NCBI GenBank assembly: GCA_016648135.1
Contig: JADDOH010010112.1
Location: 38,379-102,378 of the forward strand
Source of the DNA: Agrypnia vestita
Taxonomy: Eukaryota > Arthropoda > Insecta > Trichoptera > Phryganeidae
Direction: 5' to 3'
DNA: 64,000 nt
Each line of letters begins with the position of its first letter. The first letter of the stretch is position 1. The position numbers were made by a program, and so were the translations under genes. The notes below the pieces were generated by a model. That model saw nothing but the letters and a program-made list of their open reading frames with translations, searched no databases and was not told the origin of the DNA. Positions 1 to 11,459 of this stretch are shown one piece after another.

Positions 1-430
1 TCTCAAAAATTTGTGCTGCACTCGCTCAATATTATTGGAGTGAACAGTGTAATGTGGAGACCATACAGGAGAATTAGATTCTAATTGAGTTCAAACTAGA
101 GACGTACATAATAATTTAATGGAATTAATAGTGTTTAAGTCTTTTGTAAGCCTCAAAATAAATCCTAGCATCTTCAACGCATTATTAGTGATGTTGTCAA
201 TATGTGGAATAAATGTTAGTTTCTCATCAAATATCACACCTAGATCTCTTACAATCTTGACTCTTTCAAGAGGAATGTCATTTAATATATACGTAAAATT
301 GAGGGGATTTTTTATTTTAAAAAAGGTGATTACTTGGCATTTTTGAATACTCAAATAAAGTTTGTTAACATTACACCAGTTGATAAGTGCATTTAAATTA
401 TTCTGCAATACCAAACAATCTCAGAATGCA
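1..430 (-). mobile_element. Jockey-type LINE fragment, RT C-terminal region
   Basis: On the minus strand 414-91 encodes the thumb-side region of a non-LTR reverse transcriptase: NKLYLSIQKC, then DLGVIFDEKLTFIPHI, then ALKMLGFILRLT. This is the usual order KC..LGV.FD..L.F..HI..A..MLGF. The reading continues toward base 1 after a frame break, with a VWSPHY-like segment. The element runs off the left edge and is not functional. Confidence 0.8.
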
Positions 431-1640
431 ATTTTTCTACAGGTCTTGTCAAGAGTGCTAAATGTTTTTTCGTCAAATTGTTAGTGTACCTACAGAAAAA
501 TACAAAATAATGAAAAAATATGGAATGAATCTGCGAAGAAAGATGGAACTAAAATTGGCCCCAAGAAATTGACACAGCGTAGGACAAAGAGCGGTGGAAG
601 ATTGCCGCCCAAGTTGTAAGCCCTCAAACCAACAAAATTGTCAATTTTCAAACGACGGACCTGCTCAAGGGTTGGAGGTTCTCAGAGGTGTATTTTGAGA
701 GTTCGGCTCCCGAGGGAGTGGAAAATAATTGTGAATTTGTTCCAAATTCTCAGAACAGCGGGCTGCCCGGGCGGCAGCGGGTATGGGTCGCCACTCCGGG
801 AAATCTCCACTAAGTTTCTTCGAACACTGCCAAGTTTCAGTGCAATCATGTCCACGGGAGGTTTTTTCGCGAAGCCCACTATTGTAAAATCGAAATGTAT
901 GAAAATGCTGTGAAAATGAAACATGGAAATGGCAAAAAATGTTCCCAGAAGCAGAAAAGATATTTTTATTTAAGTCTCACGGAGATGAAGCTATTTATAG
1001 GGTAGCTACAGTGATTATCACCTTCATTAGCTGGCTCAAATTATCACTTTACACAATGCAATGTTCACCAATTCCACCCTAAGAATGATATGATAACAAT
1101 AATGATACCTCTATTTTTTTTTTCAAGTAAATTTGTGCGATGACGGACGGAATGGAATGGAATGGAAAAAGAATGCCGGCTCTCAAAGAAAAAACACCGG
1201 CACACGCTTTCCAACTGTCACTGGTCAGATATATGAAAATTTAAATCCTGGCTAGCGGTTGGCGTAGAATACATCGGGTGCCAGATTCGACCAATCAAAA
1301 TCATTCCGCGGCCGGCGCGCGGCGGTCACGAAACAGAGGTATCCTAACCTAGGTATACCAACGGGATAACTTTGTACTATGGATACGCTACAATCCGTTT
1401 AAATATTTGAAAGAATACAGATGTAGAAAATTGTATCACGGGATGGTAGAAGCGGAAGTAATTGCACATAATCGAGGATTTTACAGCACTTTTAAAAATG
1501 AATTGAAATTTCTGCAAAGATCTGGAACCTATAAAAAATCCTGTAAAGGAGATCGACCGGCCACTGTGCTCTCAATTTTATTGAAATCGTGTGATCTGTG
1601 TTGCTAGTGGGTGTATGATTCCAACGATAGTAGATCAAGA
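431..1640. other. No recognisable gene
   Basis: Short frames at 638-913 (+), 682-924 (-) and 1407-1607 (+) have no motif I recognise. A GGAATGGAATGGAATGG run lies near 1150, and a short CG-rich patch at 1305-1330. Confidence 0.5.
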
Positions 1641-1649
1641 AAATACCTA

Positions 1650-1897
1650 CCGGCGAGCGACAAGTTTTCTAGTGCGAACCTGGGCGATTTAAGTAACGTG
1701 CATTAGGATATGAGACACAAGTTATTAAAGATTGATAATAAGTTCGAATTACGAAATTAGTAAAATGTACACCGAAGATTCTAGAAACATTTTGTGAGTA
1801 TTTAAGAGCAGTACTCGATTAAATTCGTGTCCCGTGACTTTCTGTAATTAATAATAGTTTTCAATGTTTAATTTGTTTTCCACAGCCAGGACACTAT
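1650..1897 (+). repeat. Diverged member of LTR-like repeat family
   Basis: It shares with 6907-7485 the order GTGACTTT, a run of TTAATTAATAAT and an end of the form CAGCCAGGACACTATGACA. It is the most diverged of five copies and its limits are unclear. Confidence 0.35.
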
Positions 1898-2104
1898 GAC
1901 AACATAAATACAACTTTCAAAACACATATCCACACATTATCAAATTTTTGAACGAGAGAGAGAGAACAATTTTTAAGAGAACGGCACACTCTTTTGTTGA
2001 CGACAACTAACCTGTTTTCTCGCTTGCAGCTGACTATTGGTGCAGGTTACGAGTTGATCCGATAGGTGTCACGTTGTGTCCAGCTCACCATTAAGCCATC
2101 CCTG

Positions 2105-3035
2105 TCACAAAATTCTCAATCGAAATATATATAGTTTTGCTGATTGGCTAATGGGTTGTGACATGGAAGTGAATCAAGATCCGTAAATACACTTTTTTTA
2201 CATCGTAATGGAGAATAAAAAAACGAGCGACCCTTACAATAGTCGCATATGATGTGTAACATTTGACATCTCACAATTAAAAATATCAATTGAGCTGCAA
2301 CAGAAATGAACATCCAAATTTAAAAAAGCTATAACCTATATATTTATTAATTAATAAATACAAGTAAAGAAAATGTATGTACATTTATTTATTATTGAAT
2401 TTTGCCGGACTAGGTAGGTACCGTACATCTACATACGCATTTTTATTTAGAAATGTGTTTGGTCAATTATATGTTTTCATTTATGTTAGAACTGTGTACG
2501 TCAAACAATTTGTCTATGGTCATTTAAATATGTTCTCTTCCTGTTCCTTTCACTTTTCTGTTGAGTCATCTGTGTCTGTTTTAGTTAAAGGAATATATAA
2601 TATTTAAAAGTAATTCAATCCTGTGTTGTTATTACTATAACCCATCAATTTATTTTGTTAGATGGCGGTAGTATGCCGCTCTACATATTGCATGAAAACT
2701 TTGGATAAATATTTAAAAATAATCACATAAAATACATAAAATTTGAGAATGTAAATTATTAAGGGTAGTTATTGTTCACAGTAATGTAAAAAAATTAGGT
2801 ATTTATTACATAGTTTCAAGGATATAAGCCAAAATATATCAAAGTTACAACATTCACACGCTTGACACCAGACGCGCAACATATATACAAAATAAGAAGT
2901 GTTGAATGTGGCAAGTGTGCGTCTTCGCTGTGATGGCACTTGCTGGACATTGATTTGTTTATAAACGATTAAAAAAATTTCATCGCGCGCGCTCATTGGT
3001 CAAATGAAATTGCGCGCGCTTCCCGTGCGTCTTAT
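2105..3035 (+). repeat. Dispersed repeat family A, copy 1
   Basis: The block is homologous in inverse orientation to 19370-19975: both share an end with CATTGGTCAAATGAAAT flanked by GCGCGC runs, the AACAAATCAATGTCCA stretch, ATGGCGG..ATGCCGC and the TCAATTGA..ATTTTTAATTG segment. Copy 1 has about 250 extra bases near 2380-2640. No coding capacity is seen. It ends just upstream of exon a. Confidence 0.65.
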
Positions 3036-3079
3036 TTAAACATCAATAATATTAAATTACCTATTTTATATTGTTCTAG

Positions 3080-3182
3080 GTTACTGGCCTTTCGGATGGG
3101 TGTGGTGCAACGTGTACGTGACGTGCGACGTGCTGGCGTGCTCGGCGAGCATCATGCACATGTGCTTCATATCTCTAGGAAG
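3080..3182 (+). CDS. 5-HT2: 5-HT2 receptor exon a: ECL1 and TM3
   Basis: Two bases complete a split Gly codon, 33 codons follow, and the first two bases of an Arg codon end the exon. It encodes YWPFG (first extracellular loop), the disulfide Cys 3.25 (3106-3108), the amine-binding Asp 3.32 (3127-3129) and TM3 up to ISLG. The acceptor is TTGTTCTAG and the donor AG|GTAAG. The intron interrupts the codon of Arg 3.50. The residue before it, normally Asp in the DRY motif, is Gly (GGA, 3178-3180). A CG-rich 40-bp repeat end lies about 40-90 bp upstream of the acceptor. Confidence 0.93.
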
Positions 3183-3260
3183 GTAAGATTCCTGTTTTAC
3201 CCACCGTGATCTCGAAATATTCCTATTATAAACCGTACAATAAATTCTCAAAAATGTAAC
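3183..3260 (+). other. Start of intron 1 (3183-13758)
   Basis: The donor GTAAGATT starts a 10.6-kb intron that ends in TTTCAG at 13753-13758. Its contents are annotated as separate repeats below. No further in-frame exon carrying GPCR sequence was seen inside it. Confidence 0.85.
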
Positions 3261-3269
3261 TATTTGAGG

Positions 3270-4045
3270 CCAAACGGAAAACGCATAAAATGGACATAAA
3301 AATACACAACAAAACACTCACTGAACTAGAAAATACTAAATATTTAGGACTCAACATAGACAGACACCTCAAATGGACCTTTCAAATAGACAAAGTAATT
3401 GACTCACTGACTAAACTGACCAGCCTATCCACAAAATACACGAAGTCACACCGAAGACCGTAAAAATTCTGATGTACCAGGCATACGTCAAGAGAAGAAT
3501 AGGATATTTGATACCTTCTGGGGAACCGGAAACAAAACTAACCTAAACAGACTCCTACGACTACAAAACAAAACACTAAAAATGGTCTATGATCTGAAAT
3601 ACCGGATACCAACTGAAACTGTATACCGTATAACACAACAATTAAACATCGAAAGCATTACAAAAATCGAAAAACTTAAAATCATTCACAGACTAGCAAT
3701 TGGCGAAATACAAAACGAAGACATAAAATTACACAAAATACACGAAAAACACCAACACAACACTAGAATGGCTCAAAACTATCACATTACACACGCCAAA
3801 ACAAAAACAGGACAATCCCGAATAATTAGCAACGGATTAATACTATACAACGACCTGCCATAACAGACCAAACAACTGAGCACTGACAAATTCAAAACAG
3901 ATGTGACAAAAATGCTAAAACTCGGCCAACTATAAAAAAATTACTTTGTACCTAAATTATATTATTATTATATTCTTATATTGAATGTAAAAATGTTACC
4001 CATAAACCTTTTAGGTTTCTATTATATTTTAAATATAAAAAAATT
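3270..4045 (+). mobile_element. Non-LTR retrotransposon fragment, RT C-terminus
   Basis: Broken + strand frames encode YLGLNIDRHLKW, then a YVKRRIGY..WGTGNK-like segment, then NRLLRLQNKTLKMVYDLKY (3542-3605), followed by 3582-3863 to ILYNDLP and a stop. This is the C-terminal order of Jockey/I-type reverse transcriptases. Several frameshifts are present. The 3' end is AT-rich and fades at about 4045. A related fragment is at 45595-45765. Confidence 0.75.
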
Positions 4046-4700
4046 AAAAATCTATGTCTAGTCGCCGTAGAACCCCGCGCGCCAGCCGACTCACTTTACC
4101 TACCGACGTCACATTGTACGGCAGCTCTGTGCTGACTCCGATCGTGCATAGTTCAGGCATTGCACACAACTTAGAAATATTTATTGAAAACTGACAAGTA
4201 TATTGTTGATGAATTTGGCAATAACATTATACAGATTATTCATGCTGATCATTAAAATGGATGGAAAGCATAATAAAATATACTTAAAAATATAAAAACA
4301 TTTTATTTAACACCTTTTTATTGAATAAAAGCTAGTTTCAGAGGTGAACAACCTCGTGTAGGACATTTTTTTCCAGTACAGTCAGTTAAAACTGGGCAAA
4401 GTATTGATTTTGAATACTTGGTTTGGTCAAAAGTGACATTTTCTTCCAAGCTGGAGTAGTTGGCTTTGAATTTTGGACAAAAGTTTACAGAAGCATTATT
4501 CAGGATTACATAATAATAAAAAAATGAAGAAAAATAAAGATTTGTAGCAACAGAAGTGAAAAGACCGCCACAGGGTGTAGATTTTTTCGATTTTTTTTAA
4601 ATGCTTATAATTTTTAAAACAAATGACTTACAATTTTTAAAACAATTGACATTTTTCTGATAACTATTATAACTATTATCACCCGATTTCGGCTTGACGT
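4046..4700. other. AT-rich intron sequence without recognised feature
   Basis: A GC-richer patch with several CG pairs lies at 4060-4150. Nothing else can be assigned. Confidence 0.5.
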
Positions 4701-4727
4701 CGAGATACGGGACACCCTGTATATATA

Positions 4728-4783
4728 CAAAATAACAGGGTGTATATATATATGTGTATATATATATACACCCTGTTATTTTG
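4728..4783. repeat. Perfect 26-bp-arm palindrome with GTGT loop
   Basis: The left arm starts CAAAATAACAGGGTGT and continues in TA repeats. The right arm is its exact reverse complement, ending ACACCCTGTTATTTTG. The loop is four bases. A further CACCCTGTATATATAC stands just before it (4713-4728). The ACAGGGTGT core resembles the termini of the foldback MITE at 43888-44416. Confidence 0.85.
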
Positions 4784-4849
4784 CAGTTATTGAGTAAATC
4801 ATTATTATTATAATTAAAAGAATTTTATTTCCATTTATAATTATAAATG

Positions 4850-5385
4850 TAACATCGTACTGTAAAAGACCTAATATTTCTTTATGGGATCGTAAATAGT
4901 TTGACTGATTGCCCCCAGATTATTAGTCTGATCGACTTATATGCCCCATCGAGGTCATCAAGACACAGTGCATTATTCTATTATAGTGGAAATGTCAGAA
5001 CTAATGCATTAGCAAACTCTGTAATTCCCAGATTACACTCATTTGGGAATGAACATGCAGAGGCGGCTGACATTTTTGCTGATAGTATAACTGTGTATAA
5101 GACAAAGCTGATACAATTGTTTACATCTCAAGAAATGGAAATGGACAATAAATTTTTCTGTATTATTTTACCTTAAACTATTATTATTTGTACCTACTGT
5201 ATTATTATTTTATCTGTCTCATGTTTTTCTGTATTATTATTATTATTAACTTTTAACTATTATTATTGTAACTTTTTTAACTGTATTATTATTTAACTGT
5301 CTTATGTTATTTTTAAAAAAAATTATTCTGTATATTTGTAAAAGCCCATAAGGGCGTTAAATAAATAAATAAATAAATAATTCTA
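4850..5385 (+). mobile_element. LINE 3' part with GCCCATAAGGGC hairpin and TAAA tail
   Basis: The frame to 5176 encodes KDLIFLYGIVNSL, then LIDLYAPSR, then NSVIPRLHSFGNE and DIFADSI, the C-terminus of a non-LTR retrotransposon. It is homologous to the minus-strand copy at 16150-17110. The 3' end is GTAAAAGCCCATAAGGGCGT followed by (TAAA)n, a small hairpin next to the tail that is shared with the second copy. Confidence 0.75.
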
Positions 5386-5810
5386 AAAGAAACAATATTT
5401 CTTATGGTAGCACGAGTTTACAACATGGCTACGTAGGATATTTTCTGCCGCTGTATACTAAAGGTTAATGAAAAAACCTTAAGTGAATACGTGCGACAAA
5501 TTCTATTTCCGTATCGAAGCGCCGGCGCCGTTGGCCATTGAAAAATTGACGTCACATCCCTCTTTAGCAAATATCACAAACCGTGGGCAGAGGCGGCGCG
5601 TGGGAGGGATCGGGTGGTCCATGGTGTTTGACTTAGGGAGCGCGGTGGCTTGAATTGTTATTGACAACTAAGTCACAGAAAGTCACAAATTATTTTTAGA
5701 ACGCTTGTAATGGATACGTCGCAGCCAACTGTTTATAATTAGCCAGACGAGTGAACGCGTAGGCCGTTGGTCGTTTAAGAATGGTCGAGCGATGTGATTT
5801 TTACTTGTCA
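5386..5810. other. No recognised feature
   Basis: CG-containing patches lie at 5515-5535 and 5585-5645. No coding frame is convincing. Confidence 0.45.
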
Positions 5811-5814
5811 GCTT

Positions 5815-6070
5815 GTCTGCTTGTCTGCCGAAAAAAATTTGGATCGATTTTTAACCCTTTTCCCGAGATCCAAGCGAGCTGAAACTTTGCAGGCAAACTC
5901 GTGGGGACGATAAAAATGATCGAACAAAATTTTGTTAAAATCTTTTAATCATTATGGTACGATTTTGAATTTTTCGAAATTTTAACGGTTTTTATTACTC
6001 CCTTTCGTAGCGTCGCCCGACGCGTGGGGTAAGCGCGAAACCTGTTTCAACTAGTAAATGAGAAAGGGAG
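5815..6070 (+). mobile_element. Tc1/mariner-type MITE (CTCCCTTTC family), left-truncated
   Basis: It matches 49619-49903 over nearly its whole length, including GAGCTGAAACT, the GTGGnGACGATAAAAATGAT segment and an end AGAAAGGGAG followed by TA. The left terminus CTCCCTTT is missing. An internal ACTCCCTTTCGTAGC at about 5996, with the right end, makes a nested ~75-bp unit with its own inverted ends. Confidence 0.7.
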
Positions 6071-6294
6071 TATAAAAAAACTTGTTTTTTATGGGTTAGT
6101 TTTCAAAATATTTTCAATAGAGAAGTCGTAGAACTTAAACAGTTCTATAAAAAAGTCGGCGACAACATATATCTATATGTTAAGGGTATTACACGAATTG
6201 ACATGAATACGACATAAATCTTATATAATATAAATATTATAATATGACAAGTAAATAATATATAAAAACTCCAAAGCCTAATTAACTTACATAA

Positions 6295-6500
6295 TGGTCA
6301 CGTCATTTGCCCTCAGAGGTAGGCAGAGAAGACAGAATGAAATACTCTTGCGTTCTGGAAGACGTTTGCCTCGTTTACGTTCATAAATCAAAGGCCGTCC
6401 TCCAATGTATGAATTTTTTTCACGGACGCCTTCTATTCCTGCTACCTTCAACACTCGCCTTATATACGTATTTTCTTTACCATCCTAATATATTTTTCGT
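6295..6500 (-). mobile_element. RTE-type LINE fragment, 3' end
   Basis: GAGGTAGGCAGAGAAGACAGA and the following GTTC..CTTCTATTCCTGC..TCAACACTCGC correspond to the antisense of the RTE C-terminus seen more fully at 8668-9540 and 33785-34215. It is decayed. Beyond it, to about 6900, the sequence is AT-rich with no call. Confidence 0.5.
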
Positions 6501-6906
6501 TCACATTTTAAAAGAAAAATTTAATTGTCTTACAAATTCGTATAAGCATACAGATTTAAATCTTTACCTGAGAGCGAACACGTCATATATCCATTTTTGG
6601 CTAAAATAACATCAATATATTTTTTTATACAACACCGTATTCCTCCGTTCCTGAAAGCCTCGTTCTCCATTCCTCATAACAAAATAACTAAAACCCTTAA
6701 AAATGTCTTAATCATTTACTACATTGAGAAAATATTACAAGTATGTATATAATAAAAGATGAAAAAGTTATTTAAAAAAACGGTAAAATTATCTTTAGAT
6801 CTAAAACAACCCAAATCCGTTAAAATTTACATTGGCTGGTATTTAACAAAACATGAACCTTAAATAATATTATATTGTAATAAGGCTAAAAAGAAACACG
6901 CACTCA

Positions 6907-7485
6907 TGTCAAATGACAGTTGTTTGAAATGATTACAAAACTAACGAAGGTTCCAGAACGGCCTAGCATAATCTATGACTTCATCTATGAAACATCTCCA
7001 AAATTCTGGAAAATACGAGGAACTTTTCGAAAACGTCTCGGAATTTCGATAACAGCATTAGCCAATATAAATACGACACGCGGGAGTAAGGAGTGAGTTT
7101 GTTTTGGGCGCGCGTGTCTGACAGCGATAATAGAAGCAAGGTAGCAGCGAGTCGCGAGTTGCCAGGACGGCCGAGCGAGTCGTAATTCGACAGCGAAGAT
7201 TCCGAAAAGTTCTTACGTAGCGAGATAAACCGAAGTGAAATTAATTAGTGCGGAAACTGGATGGAATATTCTAGTGAATAGTGAATAAAGTGTCAAAGCG
7301 AATATAAAGTGTCTATTTACGAGTGATAAATTTGCGAAGTAGTTTAATTTAAGGAATAGCGTTACATTTAATAGTGTTAAGCGACTTTATACGTTAGTTT
7401 AATTAATTAATCGGTATTTAATAAATCCTGTACTAAATAAATCCCAGCGATTTCATTGATTTCTCCTGCAGCCACGACACGTGAC
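6907..7485 (+). mobile_element. Putative solo LTR with TATA box
   Basis: The block starts TGTCA and ends TGACA. It contains CCAATATAAATACG (TATA box at about 7063), a GC-rich region about 30 bp downstream where transcription could begin, AATAAA signals and the end CAGCCACGACACGTGACA. Related copies are 1650-1897, 11460-11815, 20455-20655 and 22690-22985. No gag-pol sequence or primer-binding site adjoins it, so a solo LTR is an inference; a SINE-like repeat is the alternative. A target duplication was not found. Confidence 0.45.
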
Positions 7486-7639
7486 AATATTAAAAAAATA
7501 TATATATTAAAAGTGACTTAAAAGGACAAATAATTTTTAACATTTAACCACGACATCATCTACTCAAATTACAACACATAAACCCTATAATGGGATCTGA
7601 ATCATCGGCCAGAGATCAAATATACACGGTAGAATATCC

Positions 7640-7805
7640 CAGAAAATTACACGCAGAAGATTCTGAACGGCCGTGAAAACCTGAGAACAAAACCAGAGAC
7701 ACCGGCAAGTAAGCCCTATTTCCATAGCACAAGCGTTTAGCTTATTTTGAAAACAGTAAGAATATTCATGCGACACATATTATGTGTTCGTACCTCTAAT
7801 TTTTA
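7640..7805 (+). mobile_element. tRNA-derived SINE-1, 3' part
   Basis: From GCAAGTAAGCCCTATTTCC it matches the SINE at 20157-20350: CATAGCACAAGCGTTTAGCTT, then AACAGTAAGAATATT, then TGTTCG followed by an A-rich tail. The tRNA-like head is missing. It is joined to GAAGATTCTGAACGGCCGT, a block that recurs at 40412-40445. Confidence 0.65.
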
Positions 7806-8380
7806 ATAAAAAAATTGGCATTTCCGATGCCTTCAATTTCAGGCTGTCTATCGGTTAACTCCATCATTTCATTATGCCAAGTTCTTCCTTAGACACGATA
7901 ACTTCCTGTACATTTCACAATTCACATCTAATCCTTTATCCCATTCTAGCATTACAGTGTCCTCCAGAATATCATTAAAAGGTGATGTGTGAATGATATT
8001 CGAAATCTCATGCTAATTTTTTTTAAAATACTTTAATTGACTCTTTAATATTTATGAGACAATCAATCATACATTAGGTATGTATTTGATGTGATGCGTG
8101 AATTTTGTAAATAATTTAAAATAACGCCTTAACCCAATAATAATAATTTCTTTGTCTGCCCATCCGTCTGTCCGTCCGTAACATCGTGTAACGTCCGTTA
8201 CACGAAGTTACGAAATACTTTTTCTTTAGGAACCGACATGTAAAAGTAGTCATTTTTGACGGGTCACAGCTAGTCACTGATAAAATCGAATTTATGTTGT
8301 AACAAAAGTTTACGATAAATTCTTAAAAATGGAAAGGATTGGAAGAAAATATTGTCATCCGCAAATACACGAATAAGTAA
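7806..8380. other. AT-rich intron sequence
   Basis: A (TCCG/TCTG)n stretch at 8155-8180 resembles the inverse of (GACA)n at 10948-10998. No coding feature is seen. Confidence 0.45.
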
Positions 8381-8394
8381 CCGCGAAACCGGAG

Positions 8395-8620
8395 GCTTAC
8401 TGTATTAAAAAAAATCAAAGTTTGCATTTTTTTCAATATTTCGACTTATTTTTTACAAAACTATGATAGTCCAACGTTTTACAAAAAATTAAGTCAGAAA
8501 TATTGAAAAAAATGGAAACATGTCGCATATCTCCATAACTATTGATGTTACGTCATGGTTGCTTGAACATTTCCGACTCATAATTAAAGCAGGAATATAG
8601 TCCTGCGAGGATGACTAATG
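8395..8620 (-). mobile_element. Foldback MITE (ACAGG..GTACC family), partial
   Basis: Shared with 43888-44416: the AAAGTTTGCATTTTTTTCAA stretch, the inverse copy AATATTGAAAAAAATG, and CATATCTCCATAACTATTGA followed by GGTTGCTTGAACATTT. It still folds back on itself around 8460-8480. The terminal TIRs are lost. Confidence 0.7.
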
Positions 8621-8667
8621 TATTTTACTAATATTTTCCAAATAATCCTGTATACTTAATTAACTAC

Positions 8668-9540
8668 TTACCATCCCGCCGTTTTCCCGTGGGGGTAGGC
8701 AGAGAGAATAGAGCGCCACACTCTTCTGTCCTAACATACAACTCTCGCCTCACCTACAATCTTTCATCCTCGCATACAAGCTCGGCGGTTGTTGAGGCTT
8801 CTAACGGGACCATTTTCCAGTATCTGGTTTATCTGGTCATTTCACGTCTTCCGCGGTCGCCCTCTCTTTCTGGCGCCATCAGCACTTGCATTATATATCA
8901 TTCTTACTATTCTTTCCTCATTCATTCGCTCAACATGCCCAAACCATCTGAACGACCTTTTTTTAAATTCTATTAATTATGCTAAGATCAGCTTTACGTT
9001 CATTCCTTATATCTGCATTCTTTACTCTATCATAATTGGATTTGCCACACATACGTCTGAGGGTCTCATTCGCTGCATTCAATCTACTTTCATTCCTCTT
9101 CTGCTAGCTCCAGACTTCACTTCCATACATCAGTGTTGGTTCACCCTATTCCCCGCAGTCACTCTCCTCTCGATATCTTTCTCAACATTCCCTCTTCTAT
9201 CGAACAAACTTCCCAAGTACACAAACTCATCTACTTGTTCCAAACATTCATTTCCTACTAATATGTCACACGCTGTTTTACTTTCCTTTTTCTCGAATAC
9301 CATCACATTTGACTTGTTTACGTTCATAATAAGGTCACTTTCCTTCCATACATCATATGTACATCCTGCTTACTAGGCTCTGTAAGTCTTGTTCGCTATT
9401 TGCCATTAATAATGCATCATCCGCGTACAGTTAACAGCATACAATCAAATCACCCATTTTCGCTCCTACATTCATACATTCCAGTTCTTTCACACAATTA
9501 TCCATATACAAGTTGAACAGTCATGGAGACATTACGCTTA
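8668..9540 (-). mobile_element. RTE-type LINE, C-terminal half of RT
   Basis: Minus-strand frames encode MNVNKSNVMVFEKKES, then VDEFVYLGSLFDRRGNVEKD and IERRVTAGNRVN (9327-9130), then degenerate KNADIRNERKAD and the terminal PP-REN region near 8690. This is the usual RTE/BovB order after the catalytic core. It is broken by frameshifts. The best-preserved relative is 33785-34215. Confidence 0.85.
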
Positions 9541-10415
9541 ATTAACTAACTGATGAAAAAATCGCGTTTTCTGTAAAATGAGCCTTTTTAACTTATGATG
9601 TGTCGGCTCTCAGGCACAAAAACTTGGAAAATTTAGATGCTGGAAATACGATCGAAAAACTTGCAATTACTGTGAATATGAATTCAGGCATTTCCGCTGA
9701 AAGGGAAAAGAGAAGATTGCCAGTGGTGAAGTGCGACTTCGCGACATCGCTTCAATTTTATTTAAGTGAAATATTTTCCTATCGGATGTTGGCTACGTCT
9801 CGAGACCTGCTTCAATAAATTGAGTTCAATAAAATGTCGAGTACCTGTGGATCCACTCGCATTTATATTAACTTCATTATGCAATGCTTCTTCGGGTCGC
9901 CTGATAATATTAACGACGAGCTCCTCAAAAGAATTCTAATAATCCAGTCGAAGAAAGCAATCTTGTGGCGGCAGGCTCTCGAATCGCGGGAGCCGGAATT
10001 CGAAGCGAGATTTCGGAGCGGGGATTCGAAGCAAATGGGAACGGAAATATTTCGTGCGTAAAAATTATGATTTTCTTATATACTGGCTGTAACCTGTGTT
10101 TTTCGGCCGCGAGTTAAATTTATATGTTTTATTTATTTTTAATTTACATTAAATTAAACTTTGTAATGCACACGCTTTGAGTTAATTTTACCAGACTATT
10201 GTTTCGAGAGTAGTAGTCCCTCTCATCATCCGGTGTAATTTATAAATTCGAATCCATTCACATTGTCACGAGTTGTGGCTTTAGGAGACAAATGAAAACA
10301 ATTGAAATTATTTAACGATTCTCAAATTAGTGATTAATTATTTTATTAAATTGAAAAAGTCACATTTAATATACTATTCTTGAAATCACACTATTTTGCT
10401 ATAAATCACTTTTTT
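9541..10415. other. No recognised feature
   Basis: Frames at 9600-9818 and 9834-10061 (+) are open but carry no motif I know. GC-rich spots at 9960-10030 could reflect an old element. Confidence 0.4.
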
Positions 10416-10420
10416 TTTAA

Positions 10421-10600
10421 ATAGAAACGCGAACACGGAATGCGTGTCACATCAATATTCTAACTATTTTCAAACTAAGCTAAACGCTTGTGCTATGAAA
10501 ATAGGACTCACTTGCTAGTCTGGAGTGAGGTTCGAACCTGCGACCTCTGGATCATGAGGCGAGAGTCCTTACCACAAGATCAACAAGCTACTCACTACTT
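10421..10600 (-). mobile_element. tRNA-derived SINE-1, nearly complete
   Basis: Read on the minus strand, a tRNA-like head (B-box GGTTCGAACCTCACTCC; A-box region with GTGGTAAGGACTCTC) is followed by CCTATTTTCATAGCACAAGC, GTTTAGCTTAG, GTTAGAATATTGATGTGACA and CGTGTTCGCG. The internal Pol III promoter boxes are recognisable. Copies are at 7690, 20157, 33128 (tail) and 41338. Confidence 0.8.
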
Positions 10601-10609
10601 CTCTGTGAA

Positions 10610-11450
10610 CACTTTATTGTCTCTGGGAACACTTTATTTACCACTGGCTAGAACACTCTATCCAACTCTTAAATAATTATAATATTAATTATAATATTAA
10701 TAATTACATTTCGCTTCATATATGTCGCTCCGAATTCCACGATCGGCCACACCGGCCGTCATCTCGCGGCTTATTTCGCACTGACAGAAATGTCAAAATA
10801 AACTCAAATGCACATAGCGGTGCTGCTTTACATATGCGATATGCTGGCCTTTCGAACCCTCGAGAAGATTATTTTCCTTTCTAATATTTGAGAGAAGTTT
10901 CCCGTCGCTTCTAGGCTGTTCCAGACATCTCCCGAATGAAATTACGGGGACAGACAGACAGACGGGAGGACGGACTGACAGATGGACAGACAACGAAATT
11001 ATTATGTTTTATTTATTTAGCGTGGGTGATAAATAAGAACGATATATGCAATAGTTGGTCTCGGCAAGATATCCGGGAGAGTGAGATGGAGTGACTTTCC
11101 TCTGGATCCTAGAGTACACTTGAGCATTGCATGTGATTATTATAAATATGAGAAAAAATATATATTATACTAAGTAAGTTTGCTGGGGAATCCTAAAAAC
11201 TAACTACGCATAATTCAGACTGTTGAGAATTTTTCAAATGTGCTATTTTGCGCAGATGAATTTGCGCACTGTCCGATCTCGTAATGTATCTTTGTAAGAA
11301 CACTATGGAATGCTTTAAAATAGTCTATAACCTTCGAGAGACGTCTTCAAATGACTAGAACAGCTCAGAGTCGACGGGAACCTTCTCGTAAACCCTACAA
11401 TAATCTAGGAAGTTTGCAGGTGTACATAGCGGAACTACGCCACGGTGGAG
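10610..11450. other. Unassigned intron sequence with (GACA)n
   Basis: A microsatellite-like GGGACAGACAGACAGACGGG patch lies at 10948-10998. The sequence just before 11460, with AACTACGCCACGG, matches that before 22690 and may extend the LTR-like repeat. Confidence 0.45.
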
Positions 11451-11459
11451 TAGAGCCAT

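Noticed and set aside
1..3079. Exon with TM1-TM2 of the receptor
   Set aside because: No frame here contains the expected hydrophobic helices with an NxxD or LAxxD motif; it must lie upstream of the window.
8789..9376. 195-residue + strand frame as a membrane protein
   Set aside because: It is the antisense of a decayed RTE reverse transcriptase; the hydrophobic look comes from the complement of Lys/Glu-rich coding.
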